NCBI RefSeq assembly: GCF_900100045.1
Contig: NZ_FNEA01000033.1
Coordinates: 1 to 48,000, forward strand
From: Paracoccus denitrificans
GTDB lineage: Bacteria; Pseudomonadota; Alphaproteobacteria; Rhodobacterales; Rhodobacteraceae
Direction: 5' to 3'
Length of the DNA stretch: 48,000 nucleotides
The position numbers were made by a program, and so were the translations under genes. The first letter of the stretch is position 1. Every line of letters starts with the position of its first letter. Of this stretch, positions 16,749-24,118 are shown piece after piece. The notes under the pieces were generated by a model. It did no database searches, was not told the origin of the DNA, and was given only the letters and a program-made list of their open reading frames with translations.

Positions 16749-17249
16749 TCATGCCCCTACCCTCCGGCGCTTCAGCCATGCGGTGTGCTGGGCCTTCGTG
16801 TAGGTCCGAAAGGGCTCTCCCGCGGCGATGCGGTTGTGGACATGCCGCCAGTGCTCCGGCGAGACCAAACAGGGATCGATGCCCAGCGCCTCGACGGCGT
16901 CGACCGCCTGCAACACCCGCTCGACCTTCGGCCAGCCGGAGACCCGCAGCAGGATCTCGGCGCCCGGGCGCATGAAGGGCAGCGTCTGGAAGGGCTCGCT
17001 AGGTCCTACAGCCCGCAAGATGTCGAGGCGCGAGAGCACGGTGCCGTATTCGTTGCCCGCCCAGCGCACGACGGCGAAGACGCTGCCGGGCGCGAAGCCG
17101 ACGGTCCGGCGCTGACGGTCGAGCCGGTGTTCGTGGCAGAAGCGTCCGAAGCGCAGCCAGTGCTCGACCCGCTTCTCCTGCCAGATCATGTCGACCAAGG
17201 TGATCGGAGCAGGATCAGGTTTCGATGATTCAGGGTGACGAACACTCAT
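16749..17249 (-). CDS. DUF2840 protein
   Basis: A 166-residue protein of the DUF2840 family (TLVDMIWQEKRVEHWLRFG, FAPGSVFAVVRWAGNEYGTVLSRLDILRAV, then HVHNRIAAG). Function is unknown; it is a steady member of the RepA-TraF gene string in alphaproteobacterial elements. It overlaps the upstream frame at its ATG and the methyltransferase start at its stop (ATGA in both cases). ParA, which often precedes it, is absent here. Confidence 0.85.
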   Translation of the reverse strand: MSVRHPESSKPDPAPITLVDMIWQEKRVEHWLRFGRFCHEHRLDRQRRTVGFAPGSVFAVVRWAGNEYGTVLSRLDILRAVGPSEPFQTLPFMRPGAEILLRVSGWPKVERVLQAVDAVEALGIDPCLVSPEHWRHVHNRIAAGEPFRTYTKAQHTAWLKRRRVGA

Positions 17250-17320
17250 TCGTCACCCCCCTTCGTGGCGCGGTCAGTCTCCGATTCAAGGGACAAAACG
17301 GCCCTGTCCACAGACCGGCG
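17246..17320 (-). pseudogene. Possible 3' relic of a gene upstream of DUF2840 (parA?)
   Basis: The last about 25 codons of an open frame (ending LESETDRATKGGDE) stop with ATGA overlapping the DUF2840 start. That joint is what a coupled upstream gene would leave. In related elements parA lies between repA and this gene. Only the tail looks protein-like, so this may be a deletion scar. No ParA motif is visible and the call is weak. Confidence 0.25.
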
Positions 17321-17408
17321 CGCGCCTACAAGGTTAGGAATCCTTGAGTTAGGTAAGTTAGGAGGAGCCGAATCCCCGTTCGGATTCAATATGGTTAAAA
17401 GGTGCCTC

Positions 17409-17494
17409 GGTTCCCGATAGTACGAGGATCGGGTTCCGGATAGTACGGGCCGGAGGGTTCCGGATAGTACGAGACGTTCCACAGCTTATTCACA
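17409..17494. repeat. Iteron cluster with DnaA-box-like site: candidate replication origin
   Basis: Three direct repeats, GGTTCCCGATAGTACG (17409-17424) and two exact GGTTCCGGATAGTACG (17432-17447, 17456-17471), have periods of 23 and 24 bases, close to two helical turns. TTATTCACA (17486-17494) fits the DnaA box TTATNCACA and overlaps the repA stop. An AT-richer stretch at about 17325-17400 with three GTTAGG copies lies on the other side. Iterons beside a RepA gene are the hallmark of a RepA-controlled origin. Function is inferred. Confidence 0.65.
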
Positions 17495-18359
17495 ATCTGA
17501 TCCCGCAGCCCGAGGGCCTGCGCGGATCGTTGTCATCGGGTTGGAAATGCAGCCGCGGCAACCCATCGGAACCAACGGCCAGCGACAGGCGATAGCCAGG
17601 CAGCGGCTGGCGCATCACCAGGGCGCGGATTTCGAAGGCGAAGCGCTTGAACGGCGAGAGGCTGCCGGATTTCAGATGCAGATGCCGGAGATCGAAACTC
17701 CAGCCGCCGGGCTGCCGGCCGCCATGGCGCCGCACCAGCCGGTACAGCCAGCGCTCCAGCCCGCCCTTGAGGTCGAAATAGGCCCGGTCGATGGTCAGGA
17801 CCAGCGCATCGTCCATCACCCCGGCATAGAACCAGTCGGGCAGGATCAACTCGATCCCGAGCGGACGGCGCCGATCGTCGAGCAATTCCTTCCACTCATT
17901 GATCCAGGAAAACCGGTGCCGCCGCCGTTCCGCCGGCTGGCGGATCGAGGTGGCGACCGTCGTCGACTGCAGCCGGTCGAGAGCCGCTTTCAGGCGTCGA
18001 TACCCGAGACCGGAATCGGTTCGGCCGATGAAGGTGAGGATCTCATAGGGCGTCGCGGCCATCAGGCGGGAGGTCCGCAAGCCGTGGTTGCGGGCCTCGA
18101 CGATCTGGCTGGCGGCCCAGATCAGGATGTCGGCATCCCAGATCGTCGCCATGCCGTGCTCAGGCGTCGCCTCGACGCGGATGGACACCGAGCCCATGTG
18201 GAAATCGATCGGCACCACGCGGCGGGACTTGGCCAGCGAAAAGAACGGCCAGGACATCAGGTCGCGGGAATCGCGCGCGGCGATGTCGCTGGCGACGGGC
18301 CGGAACAGGTCCATCTGCCGGCCCTCGTAGATGCGGCGCGCGGAGATGGGAGAACTCAC
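17490..18359 (-). CDS. repA: RepA, replication initiator protein (RPA family)
   Basis: A 289-residue replication initiator of the RPA family. Typical segments are MDLFRPVASDIAARDSRDLM, MSWPFFSLAKSRR, TPYEILTFIGR with GYRRLKAALDRLQSTTV, and ALVLTIDRAYFDLKGGLERWLYRLVRRHGG, consistent with a winged-helix DNA-binding initiator. The start GTG at 18359 overlaps the AlpA stop (GTGA); an ATG slightly downstream (MDLF) is an alternative. The iterons begin 19 bases after its stop codon and are probably its binding sites. Confidence 0.9.
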   Translation of the reverse strand: MSSPISARRIYEGRQMDLFRPVASDIAARDSRDLMSWPFFSLAKSRRVVPIDFHMGSVSIRVEATPEHGMATIWDADILIWAASQIVEARNHGLRTSRLMAATPYEILTFIGRTDSGLGYRRLKAALDRLQSTTVATSIRQPAERRRHRFSWINEWKELLDDRRRPLGIELILPDWFYAGVMDDALVLTIDRAYFDLKGGLERWLYRLVRRHGGRQPGGWSFDLRHLHLKSGSLSPFKRFAFEIRALVMRQPLPGYRLSLAVGSDGLPRLHFQPDDNDPRRPSGCGIRL

Positions 18360-18625
18360 CGCCCCACCCTCCTCGCCTCGGTCAGCGTCCGGTCGGGCTT
18401 GCGGGCGATCTTCGCCATTTCCGAGGTGGATTGGCGCGCCGAGCCCTCGATCCAGGCACGCAGATCGGCAATCGTGTAGACCACCCTGCCACCAAGCTTG
18501 CGGTAAACCGGACCGGTGCCGCCGCAGCGGTGCTTTTCCAGCGTGCGCGGCGAGAGGTCCAGAAGCCGGGCGGCTTCCTCGGTGCGCACGAAGCGCGGCC
18601 AGGCGGGATCGGGTTCGTTCTGCAT
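18356..18625 (-). CDS. AlpA/excisionase-like helix-turn-helix regulator
   Basis: An 89-residue protein with a MerR/AlpA-like DNA-binding helix-turn-helix (FVRTEEAARLLDLSPRTLEKHR, then RKLGGRVVYTIADLRAWIEG). The ATG at 18625 has GGAG upstream and is preferred to the TTG at 18643. Members upstream of repA in conjugative elements act as activators or excision/replication regulators. It is cotranscribed with repA (GTGA overlap) and divergent from the XRE gene. Confidence 0.85.
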   Translation of the reverse strand: MQNEPDPAWPRFVRTEEAARLLDLSPRTLEKHRCGGTGPVYRKLGGRVVYTIADLRAWIEGSARQSTSEMAKIARKPDRTLTEARRVGR

Positions 18626-18769
18626 CGTCGGTCTCCGTCGCAAGACCCGCCGGACAGGCGGGATTGCGGCGACGATGGCGCAAAAGCAGCGCCGGGCCGG
18701 AGTGACAGAATGACGGCCCGGTTTTTGTCACTCCCTCTCGTTGGGGCTGGAGCCGGGTCGACGAAAAAC

Positions 18770-18798
18770 TTGGCCGGCTCACGAATCCCCATTATACT
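18770..18798 (+). promoter_or_regulatory. Promoter of the XRE regulator
   Basis: TTGGCC (18770-18775) and TATACT (18793-18798) are separated by 17 bases, a good match to a housekeeping sigma-70 promoter, 38 bases before the XRE ATG. The 211-base gap to the AlpA start would also hold the divergent promoter. The XRE protein is a likely repressor at this switch point. Confidence 0.6.
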
Positions 18799-18836
18799 GG
18801 GTGGCGCCGGATCGGGTGCCCGGCGACTCCTCCGGC

Positions 18837-19052
18837 ATGAGCTTACGGGAGCGAGTTGCCAGGAATCTGCGCCGGCTGAGACAGGAGAAATCCCTGTCGC
18901 AGGAGGAGCTTGCCGACCGTGCGGACATCAACCGGAACTATGTCGGCATGCTGGAGCGCGAGGAGAACGCCGCGACCGTCGATATGCTGGAAAAGCTCGC
19001 CGTGGTGCTGGAGGTCGATCCGGTGGAACTGCTCCGCCGCGACAAGGAATAG
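18837..19052 (+). CDS. XRE-family helix-turn-helix repressor
   Basis: A 71-residue Cro/CI-type regulator that is almost entirely one HTH domain (VARNLRRLRQEKSLSQEEL, then INRNYVGMLEREENAATVDMLEKLA). The start at 18837 is chosen because the domain begins there and the promoter is directly upstream. It faces away from alpA-repA and probably sets the transfer/replication state of the element. Confidence 0.88.
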   Translation: MSLRERVARNLRRLRQEKSLSQEELADRADINRNYVGMLEREENAATVDMLEKLAVVLEVDPVELLRRDKE

Positions 19053-19237
19053 GCTTTCGGCAACCGTTCGCCCGTTTTTCCAAGGATTCGCAGGTTTACG
19101 CCGACCATCAAACCGCCCTCCTGCCCGTTCCGGAATGTGTGTATTCGGAAAATCCCGATACGCGGCACGGATCGTTCCCCTAGAAAGGGATCGCCGCGTT
19201 CTTCATCCTGGGCACGGATCGGAAAGAGGAGAGCCCA

Positions 19238-19501
19238 ATGGCTGCTGACGCCTTCGAGGACACCCCGCCGCAGTCCGAGCGGCTGACCGGCTATGACGAG
19301 GCCCATCTGACCACCTATCTGCGACTGCTTGACGCGGAGGAGGAAGGGGCCGACTGGCGCGAGGTGGCCCGGATCGTCTTCGGCCTCGACGTGGCCGCCG
19401 ATCCCGACCGGGCGAAGCGCGTTCACGACAGTCATCTGGCCCGGGCGCGCTGGATGACCGAGGCAGGCTACCGCCAGATCCTGAAACCGCGCATGCGCTA
19501 G
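19238..19501 (+). CDS. DUF2285 protein, short form
   Basis: An 87-residue protein of DUF2285 type (LTGYDEAHLTTYLRLLDAEEEGADWREVARIVFGLD, then RAKRVHDSHLARARWMTEAGYRQIL). The C-terminal pattern resembles a small DNA-binding domain; function is not known. It follows the XRE gene on the same strand, the usual position in these elements. AGGAG lies a few bases before the ATG. Confidence 0.82.
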   Translation: MAADAFEDTPPQSERLTGYDEAHLTTYLRLLDAEEEGADWREVARIVFGLDVAADPDRAKRVHDSHLARARWMTEAGYRQILKPRMR

Positions 19502-19647
19502 CGCAGGGAACGGTAGCGGTATTTGTCTGCGCTTTTGGTTCGGTTGCGACCTGCTTCGTATTCCGGGGCATGCTCTTCGCGCAATTGCCGGTTGTCCGCA
19601 TACTCCCGGCTTCCAACCCGCCTTTCCTTCCGATGGGGAGCAGAGCC

Positions 19648-20458
19648 ATGCCGTCTTCCACCGATTGGAGGTCTCCGGGCTATGACAACCGGTTCCGGAC
19701 GCTCGACCGTGCCCGGATGACCTTTCAGTTCCTGCGCCGCAACCGCCGCTATCGCGCGGAGTATTCCCGGATCCGCCAGCATATCGGGCGCGAGGCGCCT
19801 GTTGCCGATGCCACGAGAGAGGAGATTGCCCGGATGGCCCGCCGCTGGGGCCTGATGTTTCCCGGTCGATCCCGCACTTCCGGTATCGGAAGCCCGGCCG
19901 CTCTGGCGTCCTGATGCGCTTCCCGCCACCCTGATCCTCACCGCCGCACCTGAAGGTTATGACCGGCCACCGCTGCTTGATCCAGCCGATCTGCCGCTGG
20001 CGTCGGTCTTGCGGACAAGCGAGGGGTTGCACGGCATCGTCGCCGATGCGGGTGGCGATCACCGGCTCTGGTTTCCCCACGGCATGGCCCGGATCCGGCT
20101 GGCGATCGTCGTGCCGCTCGACGAGGATCTGATGGTCCGGCTGAACAGCATCCAGCGGTTTCATCGGTTGCTGACCGGCAGGCCTGTCCGCCCGATCCCT
20201 TCCCTACAGGCGCTGTCGGCATCCGAGCGGCACCGCGCGACCCTGATGCTGCGTGCCTGGGACGGGGCCGAATCCGGCGCCTCGCGCCGCGACATCGCCG
20301 GCGTCCTGTTCCGGACGGATTTCAGCGGACTCAGCGCCGCCGAATGGAAATCTGCCTCCGAGCGCCGGCAGCTTGCCCGCATCCTCGCCGAGGCACGCTC
20401 CATGGTCGGCGGCGAATACCTGACTTTGTTGCGGGGCGGCCAGCACCGGCGGCGCTGA
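19648..20458 (+). pseudogene. DUF6499/DUF2285 protein, frameshifted
   Basis: The N-terminal part (MPSSTDWRSPGYDNRF ... MARRWGLMFP) reads in one frame and stops at 19912-19914. The C-terminal DUF2285 part (LWRPDALPATLILTAAPEGYD ... LARILAEARSMVGGEYLTLL) continues in the next frame to 20458. The frames join if one C is removed from TTTCCC at 19858-19863, giving GLMFPVDPALPVSEARPLWRPD. The intact protein would be about 270 residues. It could be a real mutation or a sequencing error. Function is unknown but the gene is typical next to the short DUF2285 gene. Confidence 0.8.
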
Positions 20459-20478
20459 ACCGACTTCCGCTCCTGGTA

Positions 20479-20691
20479 TCAGGCGCTCTCGATCTCGCTC
20501 GGGGTGTCGAGGAGGAGATCGGCGGCTTCGGTCATCGCCTGCAGGAGGATGATCTGGGCCAGTTCCTCGTCGTGGGTCTGCATCCATCCCCTGCTGATCC
20601 GCTCCAGTTCCTCGAGCCGGTGCGGATCGCGGCGGATCAAGGCGTTGGCGGCTTCGGCAATCAGTTCGGTCACGGTGTTCGGGTTGTTCAT
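20479..20691 (-). CDS. Small helical hypothetical protein
   Basis: A 70-residue mostly helical, acidic protein (MNNPNTVTELIAEAANALIRR ... MTEAADLLLDTPSEIESA). I do not recognise a family. GAGAGG lies just upstream of the ATG, and it begins 2 bases after the stop of the preceding gene, so it is the third gene of a small operon with 20996 and 21295. Confidence 0.6.
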   Translation of the reverse strand: MNNPNTVTELIAEAANALIRRDPHRLEELERISRGWMQTHDEELAQIILLQAMTEAADLLLDTPSEIESA

Positions 20692-20693
20692 TT

Positions 20694-20996
20694 TTACCTC
20701 TCCAGTCCGGTTGCGGGGGCGATCCAGCCGGTCCCGCTACTGCCGCAGCCCCGCCGGGCGTCTGCCTTGGCGGGATTCCTGCTTTCGCTGGCACAGTCAG
20801 GCGCTTGCGAGGTCGGCCTCGTATCGCTCGCGCGCAGGCGGAGGAATGCCTCGATCTCCGCCGGGGTGGTTGCGCCGTATTCGACCATCTGGCCGAGCAG
20901 CTCGAGGGCTTCGTGGATGTCGTTGCGGTCGAAGCAGAATTCGCATTCGGCGTGGATCTTCGCCGCGAGGGCGGTGGTTTCAGTTTCACAGGTCAT
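20694..20996 (-). CDS. Small hypothetical protein with helical N-terminus
   Basis: A 100-residue protein. Residues 1-55 look folded and helical (AAKIHAECEFCFDRNDIHEALELLGQMVEYGATTPAEIEAFL). The tail is low-complexity and may be disordered. The start at 20996 is chosen from the ribosome site (GGAGAAC) and the beginning of the protein-like part; the frame runs open further upstream without meaning. Middle gene of a three-gene operon. No family recognised. Confidence 0.6.
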   Translation of the reverse strand: MTCETETTALAAKIHAECEFCFDRNDIHEALELLGQMVEYGATTPAEIEAFLRLRASDTRPTSQAPDCASESRNPAKADARRGCGSSGTGWIAPATGLER

Positions 20997-21091
20997 GGGC
21001 GTTCTCCGATCTGGGCTTGGGTCGAACCGTTCAGCCTCTCCTGCTGCGGTACGCCCCGCACGGCGGGACCGGGCAGCTTCCGTTGGCGGGG

Positions 21092-21295
21092 TCAGATCAG
21101 GCCCATCTTCCGAAGCCAGTTGGCGGCGTCGGCGGCATCGTTCGCTGCAACCCTGACCGTCAGGGTCATGCTGTCGCGGCTGGCGCGGGCCTTGACCCCG
21201 GTGTCCGCGTCCATGCCCATCTCGATGTCCTCGAGGTTGATGCGGCCGGCCAGCGGGTTGCCGGGGATGTTGATTTCGAATGTCGCCGTATGCAT
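21092..21295 (-). CDS. Small hypothetical protein
   Basis: A 67-residue protein with a beta-rich start (MHTATFEINIPGNPLAGRINLEDIEMGMD) and a helical end (ANDAADAANWLRKMGLI). GGAGAG precedes the ATG and a well-formed promoter lies about 115 bases upstream, so this is the first gene of the small operon. No family recognised. Confidence 0.6.
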   Translation of the reverse strand: MHTATFEINIPGNPLAGRINLEDIEMGMDADTGVKARASRDSMTLTVRVAANDAADAANWLRKMGLI

Positions 21296-21408
21296 CGGCG
21301 TCTCTCCGGGTTTGGGGGCCGATCCGTCCGGCCCCTTCTACTGACCCGGCCCCGCGTTGCGGGGAGCATGGTGCCGGTTGGTGGCGACCACCTTGGCACC
21401 TTAAGAAT

Positions 21409-21437
21409 AGTCTAGCAAAAACAGGGCCTTGGCGCAA
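21409..21437 (-). promoter_or_regulatory. Promoter of the three-gene orphan operon
   Basis: On the minus strand TTGCGC (21437-21432) and TAGACT (21414-21409) are 17 bases apart, a sound sigma-70 match in a locally AT-richer stretch. Transcription would enter a roughly 110-base leader before the first gene at 21295. Confidence 0.5.
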
Positions 21438-21802
21438 GTCGGTTGTGGCGTTTATCCATTATTTTCAGTCTGTTAGCTGGCCTCTCAGGCCCGTCGCACT
21501 GCCGCCGAAACGCCCGCGGATGGCACCCTTTCACCGGCGGACACCGATTTCCCCTTCTGCCCTGAAGCAAAGTTCACCGTTCGCGACCACGCGTTGACGG
21601 CCATGTAAAGCCCATCGGTGGCGCTGCCTCGCTCCCCAGCCCCTTTCCCAGGCCCCTGTTTCTTCTTCACGAGAAAAAGATTGGGTCGGGGTCGGGGGAA
21701 GGCAGCAGGCCCGCGCCGGAGGCTTCCCGGCCGGTCGATCCGGTCGGGAAGCCTTCTCTGGGCGGCGCGGCCTCAGGGCGATCCGGTGCGGACATGGGAA
21801 AA
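21438..21802. other. Gene-free stretch between orphan operon and ssb
   Basis: I see no gene with support here. Open frames on both strands are GC-rich shadows without family resemblance. The part near 21455-21480 is AT-richer and belongs to the promoter region of the operon on the left. Confidence 0.4.
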
Positions 21803-21824
21803 CCCGGCGGCTGAAACCGCCGGG
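21803..21824 (-). terminator. Rho-independent terminator of ssb
   Basis: On the minus strand CCCGGCGG and CCGCCGGG pair perfectly over 8 bases around a 6-base loop and are followed directly by TTTT. It lies 17 bases after the ssb stop. A diverged copy of the same hairpin lies after the decayed second ssb copy (about 22926-22951). Confidence 0.75.
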
Positions 21825-21840
21825 CTCTCGGGCCTCCCGC

Positions 21841-22251
21841 TCAGGAGGGGATGTCGTCTTCATCGATGAACCGGCCCTCGTCCTTGTCGTCGGCCTCTGA
21901 CTGCAGTGCCCGGCTGAGGAAATCCACCGTCTCGGCGACGATCTCGCAGCCGTAGCGGTCCTGACCTTCCGCATCCTGCCATTTCGTGTAGTGGATGCGG
22001 CCGCGCACCAGCACCTTCGTGCCGGATTCGCAATATTGCTGGATGGTCCGGCCCAACCCGTTGAAGGCGACGACGCGGTGCCATTCCGCGTCCTCGACCC
22101 GATAACCGGTCTCGTCGCGGACGACTCGGCCCTCCGAGTAGAGCGGGCGCGAGGTGACCAGCTTGAAGCGGGTGACGTCGGTGCCGCTGCGGGTGGTGCG
22201 GGTTTCGGGGGCCTGGCGGATGGTGCCGGCGAGGATGACGATGTTCTGCAT
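21841..22251 (-). CDS. ssb: Single-stranded DNA-binding protein
   Basis: A 136-residue SSB. The OB fold covers about residues 1-110 (MQNIVILAGTIRQAPETR, VTRFKLVTSRP, WHRVVAFNGLGRTIQQY, GTKVLVRGRIHYTKWQD), followed by an acidic tail. It coats the transferred single strand. The tail ends DEDDIPS: the last Phe of the usual DDDIPF tip, which docks partner proteins, is Ser. The start at 22251 has GGAGAC upstream. A degenerate inverted copy lies at 22505-22907. Confidence 0.93.
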   Translation of the reverse strand: MQNIVILAGTIRQAPETRTTRSGTDVTRFKLVTSRPLYSEGRVVRDETGYRVEDAEWHRVVAFNGLGRTIQQYCESGTKVLVRGRIHYTKWQDAEGQDRYGCEIVAETVDFLSRALQSEADDKDEGRFIDEDDIPS

Positions 22252-22461
22252 TGTCTGTCTCCGTTGCTCGAAGGAGGGACCATTCCCTCCGACGAGACCC
22301 GGAAAAGTCCGTCGGGAGGCACCTGCAACTGACGCCCCCTTCGGGCGGCAGCTTGCCCGCAATGCTTCGGAGTGGGGCGGGCAGCCGCGCACGCGCGGCA
22401 ACACGGTCCGGAGCCTTGGGGGTTGCCGGTGAAAACCGCACGGAGTTAGGGGATCGGACAG

Positions 22462-22975
22462 GCGGAGGGATTGGTTCGTCCGGGGGCGGATCGGGGACGG
22501 ATCGCGGAACGGCGGCCTCCTCGCCGGTGCCGTCCTGTCGGCAAAGGCCCCGGAATCCGCACCACCTGCAGCTGTGCCGCTTCGCTTTCCCTTGCTAGTC
22601 GCCCTTGCGTCCGCCGCCGGAGGGCCGGGTCGTTCGGGACAGGAAGGATCGGGCTGTCGGGTCGGGGGCGCGGAATGGCATGGCCGTTGTGTCATCGGCC
22701 CTGGGTTGGACCATCCAGCAATATTGCGGGGTCGGCATGAAGCCGGTCGCATCGCGGCGGGGATGCACGGCACGGAATGGCAGGATGCGAAAGGCAGGAC
22801 CGATATGGCTGCGCGGTTGGCGGCGATGATGGATTTCCGTGCCGGGTGCGGCGGGCCGGGAACGGCGGGGACGAGGGCCGGTTCGTCGGCGATGACATCC
22901 CGACCTGCGCCGGAGGCCCAGTGGCCCCGGCGGTTCCAGCCGCCGGGTCTTTCCATGGGAGCGGCGGATCGCGGG
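22462..22975 (+). pseudogene. Decayed inverted duplicate of ssb
   Basis: On the plus strand about 22505-22907 matches the ssb coding strand along its length with many substitutions and indels. Clear blocks are CTCGCCGG near 22519, GGAGGGCCGGGTCG near 22618, CGCGGAATGGCA near 22670, ACCATCCAGCAATATTGCG near 22711, AATGGCAGGATGCG near 22776 and GAGGGCCGGTTC near 22873. The similarity continues into the upstream leader (CGGAGGGA) and the downstream hairpin. No full-length frame remains. It is an inverted, diverged duplication that includes promoter-side and terminator sequences. Confidence 0.75.
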
Positions 22976-22997
22976 CACCCGCATCGGCCCAATCGCG

Positions 22998-23459
22998 CTA
23001 GGGAATGATCTGCCGCCAGGCCGGCGGCCGATAGCGAAGATGGATGAGCGGATAGGGTCTTCCTTGCCCGTCGCAGGGCGAGCGGCCGGTGCGCTCGAAG
23101 CCGATACGCTCATAAAACCCGAGCGCCTTGGGGTTCTGTTCGTTCACATCGGTCGTCAGGTCCGGATGATCGGCGAGCGCAGCACGGATGAGTGCGGTTC
23201 CCATGCCTCGGCCATGATGATCCGGATCGATGAAAAGGGCCTCCAGATGGCCTTCGTGCAAAAACATGAAGCCCAGCGGATTATCGGTGTGATCGACCGC
23301 AAGCGACAGGTGCACCTGCGGCAGAAAAATCGAAAGCTCATCTTCGATCGCGGCGCGGTCATGCGGCGCGAGAAAGTCATGGGTGGCATCGACAGCCCTG
23401 CGCCAGATGTCCATGACCCGGGCTGTATCCTGACCGGTGGAGGTGCGAATCTCGAACAT
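22998..23459 (-). CDS. yjaB: GNAT acetyltransferase, YjaB-like
   Basis: A 153-residue GNAT N-acetyltransferase close in pattern to YjaB: DIWRRAVDATHDFLAP, the acetyl-CoA loop region LEALFIDPDHHGRGMGTALI, TTDVNEQNPKALGFYERIGFERTGRS and PYPLIHLRY. The natural substrate is uncertain. It stands alone on the minus strand behind the decayed ssb copy and looks like cargo. Confidence 0.87.
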   Translation of the reverse strand: MFEIRTSTGQDTARVMDIWRRAVDATHDFLAPHDRAAIEDELSIFLPQVHLSLAVDHTDNPLGFMFLHEGHLEALFIDPDHHGRGMGTALIRAALADHPDLTTDVNEQNPKALGFYERIGFERTGRSPCDGQGRPYPLIHLRYRPPAWRQIIP

Positions 23460-23756
23460 GCCCGTGCTTACCAGCGCCGGAATCCATGCGCTACAGGGGC
23501 CGCACCACGTCCCGCCTCCGGCATGATCCGACCGGGCTCCGATAGCTGGCGTCTCCGCCCGTCCGGATCATGCCGCGCCGTTCGCGCCTGTCGCATCGGC
23601 CATGAGCGCATCTGCCGATTTCTCCGCCTTGTCTTCGCGAGCCGGGCCATGCCCGGCGAGCGCGATTTTTTCGGCGCCTTTCCTATGCGCTGCACACACG
23701 CGACGGCCGCCGATCCGATGGACCGGCGGCCGTGATATTGTGGGCTGGTAGGTCGC

Positions 23757-24047
23757 CTATGGCCGCAGCGGGCGCCAGGGTTCATCCGTCCCAGCCGGGC
23801 GCCAGGTCAGCCGGCGGCACCGGAACGTGGTCCAGGCGTAAAGCAGCGGCTCCATGCCGTGCCACCAATCGGCGTCTATGTCGCCGCAACGGCCCTCGAA
23901 CAAGAGCCTGCCGCGCGCGGTGTAAAGCCGGAACTCCGACGGCAGGGCATCGCCGTCTCCGGGCTTGCCGCGTGCGGGAACGCCGTCGGCGTCCTCGCCC
24001 AGTCCGATGCAGCCACCGTGATGGTCCTTCGTGACAATCCAGCGCAT
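23757..24047 (-). CDS. Hypothetical protein
   Basis: A 96-residue protein starting MRWIVTKDHHGGCIGLGED, with FRLYTARGRLLFEGRCGDIDADW in the middle and Trp-rich ends. The repeated aromatic/Gly pattern suggests a small folded beta domain. I do not recognise a family. It follows the methyltransferase on the same strand across a 71-base gap that holds a hairpin (24080-24103). Confidence 0.6.
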   Translation of the reverse strand: MRWIVTKDHHGGCIGLGEDADGVPARGKPGDGDALPSEFRLYTARGRLLFEGRCGDIDADWWHGMEPLLYAWTTFRCRRLTWRPAGTDEPWRPLRP

Positions 24048-24079
24048 GTCGAAATCCTTTCCTTGAAGCTGTGGGGTGT

Positions 24080-24103
24080 GGCGCCCGCCCCATGACGGGC
24101 GCC
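24080..24103. repeat. Hairpin between methyltransferase and small gene
   Basis: GGCGCCCG and CGGGCGCC pair perfectly around an 8-base loop. There is no T-tract on either side, so it may be an mRNA-stabilising stem or an inefficient terminator after the methyltransferase stop at 24119. Confidence 0.35.
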
Positions 24104-24118
24104 CTCGGGTCGCGGGGC

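Larger units (their letters stand above)
13833..16752 (-). pseudogene. DNA cytosine-5 methyltransferase split by an IS110-family element
   Basis: The N-terminal part (16752 to about 16367) has motif I (VLDLFSGAAGG) and the catalytic motif (GSPPCQDIS, C88), and breaks after FAFEN. The rest resumes after the insertion with LRTRGADRLLDELEALGYACWP. Removing 14835-16368 restores one frame reading AFENSSNLRTRGADR. Downstream, the family-like middle part (LPTPMASDG to WMMGFPPGWL, about 14600-14130) lies in another frame than the start and the end (DAVVPQIPEAIGRAI), which suggests two further shifts. The gene is almost certainly inactive. It overlaps DUF2840 and traF by ATGA at its two ends. Confidence 0.85.

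Noticed and set aside
17401..17475. Possible short CRISPR array
   Set aside because: Only three 16-base repeats with 7-8 base gaps and no cas genes; spacing fits iterons beside repA.
22595..23113. 172-codon minus-strand frame across the decayed ssb copy
   Set aside because: The similarity to ssb is on the plus strand; the minus-strand translation has no family resemblance.
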